Part shown: piece by piece, positions 60,612-64,000 of the stretch
How the letters are laid out: every line of letters begins with the position of its first letter
Numbering within the stretch: position 1 is the first letter of the stretch
Origin: Leuctra nigra
Lineage: Eukaryota; Arthropoda; Insecta; Plecoptera; Leuctridae
Direction of reading: 5' to 3'
NCBI GenBank assembly: GCA_934045905.1
Contig: OW203762.1
Coordinates: 38,603,702-38,667,701 of the forward strand
DNA: 64,000 nt
The notes under the pieces: generated by a model
Database searches by the model: none
What the model saw: only the letters and a program-made list of their open reading frames with translations
What the model was told of the DNA's origin: nothing
Translations under genes and position numbers: made by a program

Positions 60612-61172
60612 TTACAAATTTAAAGAGGTCAGCCAATCAATAGCTTCGCCTTTGAGGTCGGCAATATCCTGGATGTCACCAGGATATTTCAGGACAGCGC
60701 ATTCCATCATAATATGATTGGTAGTTTGTTCCTGCTGCCCGCAGATGCAACTTGCGCTGTCAACGAACCCCCATTTGTGCATAAGGTAGTTGCATCGGCC
60801 TTGTTCTGTTCGCAAGCGATTTAGGTTGCACCAAGCCTTCCTTGGTAACTGAAACTGCAGGTGGTCCGATGGTCGACCTGTACTTGAGAAGCTGAAGATG
60901 GGACTGCTCCTGTTTCCTTGAATCCACTGAGAATCCCATGTGCCACTGACCTCAAAGTTCTCGTCCAGCAATCTCTGAGCCAGAGCTAATGGAGGCTTTC
61001 TTGATTTTAGTCTAAAAAGCGGAGGATTATATAGGTCAGCCCTAATAGGTATATCAGGGTTGTTCACAATCTTCTCGTGCTCCTTCAGTAAAGCTTGTTT
61101 CCTCCGCAAGTCAGGTGGTGCAATATTGCTGAGTGCCGGTAACCAAGCAAGTGGAGTTGAGCGTAATGTGCC
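60612..61172 (-). mobile_element. 5'-truncated non-LTR retrotransposon, reverse-transcriptase ORF C-terminus
   Basis: The minus-strand ORF ends at 60612 and its last 187 or so residues (from about 61172) look like the end of a LINE ORF2. Features are STPLAWLPALSNIAPPDLRR near the start, then NLNRLRTEQGRCNYLMHKWG, then CICGQQEQTTNHIMMEC. The last is a C-x-C-x8-H-x4-C zinc knuckle typical of Jockey/CR1/I-like elements. No stop interrupts this part. Upstream, the ORF runs by chance through an (AT)n tract and the element is lost, a usual 5' truncation. An A-rich 3' end lies near 60485-60510. Transcription would be in the gene's direction. Confidence 0.85.
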
Positions 61173-61198
61173 AATGTGGTATATAAATCCCACATTGG

Positions 61199-61257
<59 letters not shown>

Positions 61258-61325
61258 TATACATATATACCACATTTTGGTATATAAATCCCAAAATGTG
61301 GTATATAAAATATAAAATGTGGTAA
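61172..61325. repeat. (AT)n microsatellite flanked by short palindromes
   Basis: CCAATGTGG and CCCACATTGG form a hairpin at about 61170-61199. (AT)n runs from about 61200 to 61254. CCACATTTTGG and CCAAAATGTGG form another hairpin at about 61270-61302, and the motif is echoed again by AAAATGTGG at about 61314-61322. Confidence 0.8.
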
Positions 61326-61329
61326 GATC

Positions 61330-64000
61330 GTAGTTCGGAATATAAACAACGTTATAAGTTCATTTGCGAATTACACCGTAAATAAACACTCTTCTTCACG
61401 TCTTGTAATGCTTATTTAGTCAATTAAAACATCCTATTTAATCAAGTCTATTTAATCAAGTCTATTTAATCAAGTACAAAATGAAATAGTTTCCATTATA
61501 AAAAAAACGTGAAAATTGTGAATTGTTAATACATTTAAAAAATAATGAATTGAATTATAGATTAACACATATCATATTTGCTTAATATATTATATTTCGT
61601 TCATAATTGCCAATATTACTGATTTCAGTAAGATTTAGATTACTATTTCAATTAAAAATTCATCTGAGTAAAAGAACACAAATATATGTTATCTATCAAA
61701 TGCATTCTATTTCACGTGTAGGATCAATGGCTTATATTCTTCAAACAGTTGCTTGTCGATTGGATTGAACGGTTGGTAAGTAACATGGTCATGTTTGAAT
61801 TGTTCCAATGTAATACTGGATTGAGCAATCTAAATCTCAAAACAATATGATATCCTTTGTCTCTCGTGTGCAAATATTAACCACATCTGAACTATGTATT
61901 AGAATACGTGTATAGTTTCTAAGATTGTGATGAGAATGGAATGAAAATATTTCCTTGCCGTCAGTTCTAAACAGAAGATGTTCGAAGATGATGCAAAACA
62001 GAACAGAAGAGACAATAGAAGTATGAAGAACAGAAACAGATAGTAATTAAGAGGAGTCTGGGAAAATCATTGCTCGACATTCCAGAAACAGCGCTTTACT
62101 CGAGTGAACCGTGAAATACACCATCATTGAAACAAAACGTATGTCTGTATTCAAGAAATTCTCTTACTATAAATTGAAAATGCAGTGTGGGAATTTATCG
62201 CCGAATGCAATTTACCATCGAATGCATGCAATCAATACAAATCACTTTTCAATAATCAAATTTGTTCTCCTCGCGTTGAAATGTTTTATAGCTAGACAGA
62301 CATCTGTAAACGCCAGCCGTATGAAGTTACTCTTTCTCTATTTTCTATAGACTTTATATCCAGTAAACCGTGTTAGAGTAATTGAATTATATACGGTGTC
62401 GTGTACTTTAAATCCAAATCCTTAATGACACTTTTTCAATTCTTTTTCAATTTCAATTAATCCGTTTTAAGTACCTTGGGATTTATTGGTATTGCTTCTG
62501 AATTCATTGATATAAAATCCTCTTTGCATGCAGAGTGTATGCACAGGCGATTGAACAGAAAACCTACTTGACCATTCATCAATTGATCCCAGAATGTCAT
62601 AGAAACCCGCCATTCAGAGTTGGCAGAAACTTCGCGAATTTTACAAACTTATGGCAAAATCTGACACATTAATTTGGCGTCAGGAATATATTTATTCAGT
62701 TAGATGAGGATTCAACAAAGCACGAATAATCTTTGATATAAATTATAGTTCATCCCAAGACTCAGACAAAAGAAATTGTAAGAGAATGATAAAGCATAGC
62801 ACAGTTTATTCGGGAAAGCAAGCATTCAAACAGAGTTTTCAAACCATTGGAGAGTTAACTTTGTAATACGTCAAATGTTCATTGAGAAAGCAACAAGCAT
62901 GATCGAACCATAAAAATTTATGGATTACTTTATCATTACTTTCTGAATACTGTTTGTACTTTCGGTGTACAAATTAGTAGTAAATTATATGTTTAAAATA
63001 ATATTAGTTATTTTATGGAATATTAAGGGAATAACCTTACTGGGGAAATTCCGGATTAAAACAATCATGCATTTTGAGTTGTTTTAAGATATCTAGGGAT
63101 AATTATATTGATTTTAATAGTATTAAATTGCAATCAATGCTAGTAAACAATTAAAGGACTACTTCAATGACAGGTAAATACGTAACAATGTCGCAATTGA
63201 GCTCTAGAACTCACACAAGAGTTCGCAAGGTGATAAAATGAAACAAAGTGTTTCATATAAAGTAAAGTGTAAAAGTAGGGGGAGGGGGGAGGGTTGCTAT
63301 TGAATGGTAAACAATACGAAGTCGAGCCTTGTTGTCTGGGCGACCCCTTGTTGGCAGGCCACCAGCCGCACACGGCTGTAGCGAAGGGGTTTTAGCAACA
63401 AATAGATGTGGTCATAGAAAACCCTTTCCCAATCTCTCCCCAGGCTCTACCAGACAATACAGACTGGCTTAACTGCAAATACTGACAGCTCTCGTGTTCC
63501 TATAAACCAGCCTTGTCGATTAATATAAATTACGCTGATCTCTATAGAGATGAAGAGGGGAGAATAGTGATGTGAAGCAACTGGGAACTATCAACGTATT
63601 GACATCTCAGGCGTGTTCCACATATTATGTGGATACCTACACTGGAATCATTTACCATCATAATCAATAATTAATGTGTTTACGGATGTGCTATATGAAC
63701 TTAAAACAAATTTAATGAAAACTACAATCTCTGTTATGGAAGCAGAGAAACTATTTTTTCTTAAAACAAATGCCGTTTAATAAAAGTTTAACATTGTGTG
63801 TTTTCTGTAAATTTATGTTTGTGTATTATCACAATTCTTACTTATCTTATCAATCTAAATTGTAGTACCTACATGGTTACAATTCTATAGAAAACAAGAT
63901 ATGCTAAGATTTAAATAATACGAGCTTTTATTTCGAATTCAAACCAGGCTTTCCTCTGGACGCCTTTTAACTTGATGATTAGATTCCGTATTGTCCAATT
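61330..64000. other. AT-rich right end without recognised gene
   Basis: Triplicated TCTATTTAATCAAG lies near 61435-61475. A G-rich patch is at 63276-63292. No exon or RNA gene is supported. Confidence 0.45.

Noticed and set aside
1..64000. CRISPR array or bacterial operon structure.
   Set aside because: The tandem repeats have no unique spacers, and the gene has introns with GT-AG sites, so the DNA is eukaryotic.

Overview
The window is eukaryotic genomic DNA from an arthropod, most likely an insect. It is AT-rich, has large introns, carries many small transposon remnants and simple repeats, and holds parts of only one confidently recognised cellular gene. That gene is on the minus strand and encodes a TIA-1/TIAR-type (Drosophila Rox8) RNA-binding protein. 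I cannot name the species; intron sizes of 5-18 kb suggest a fairly large insect genome.

Gene layout, read on the minus strand from high to low coordinates. Exon 52442-52517 carries the middle of RRM2. Exon 41817-41919 carries the end of RRM2. Exon 23555-23735 carries most of RRM3. Exon 17599-17728 carries the end of RRM3. Exon 13982-14160 carries the Q/Y/A-rich low-complexity tail. Exon 13175-13349 carries the C-terminus and stop. All five junctions are GT-AG and in phase, giving about 280 residues. RRM1 and the start of RRM2 were not found, so they probably lie beyond position 64000. An extra 72-nt open segment at 14880-14951 has consensus splice sites and fits the frame exactly; it may be an unrecognised cassette exon.

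The left 0-4.5 kb is a cluster of copies of one Helitron/Helentron-like family: all four copies with a readable 3' end finish in CTAG followed by T. A further full copy lies at 26222-27240 and a decayed one near 48640-48945. A retrotransposed, probably LINE-derived element with a 13-bp target-site duplication sits at 5377-5842. A 5'-truncated non-LTR retrotransposon C-terminus is at 60612-61172. Three short Harbinger-like MITEs (17124, 40529, 52172), a Tc/mariner-like hairpin MITE (596-767) and several near-perfect hairpins are scattered through the window.

The most unusual features surround splicing. A minisatellite of 16 full units (about 60 bp, each with a 16-bp palindrome) stops about 25 bp from the 3' splice site of the RRM3-end exon. 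A second, GU-rich tandem repeat abuts the 3' splice site of the RRM2-end exon. Other intronic items are a strong G-quadruplex motif, a CpG-rich block with CRE and TATA motifs that looks like a promoter, a palindromic kappaB-like site beside an E-box, and a plus-strand exon-like ORF at 22420-22520. Long stretches of the introns and flanks otherwise show nothing I can support.
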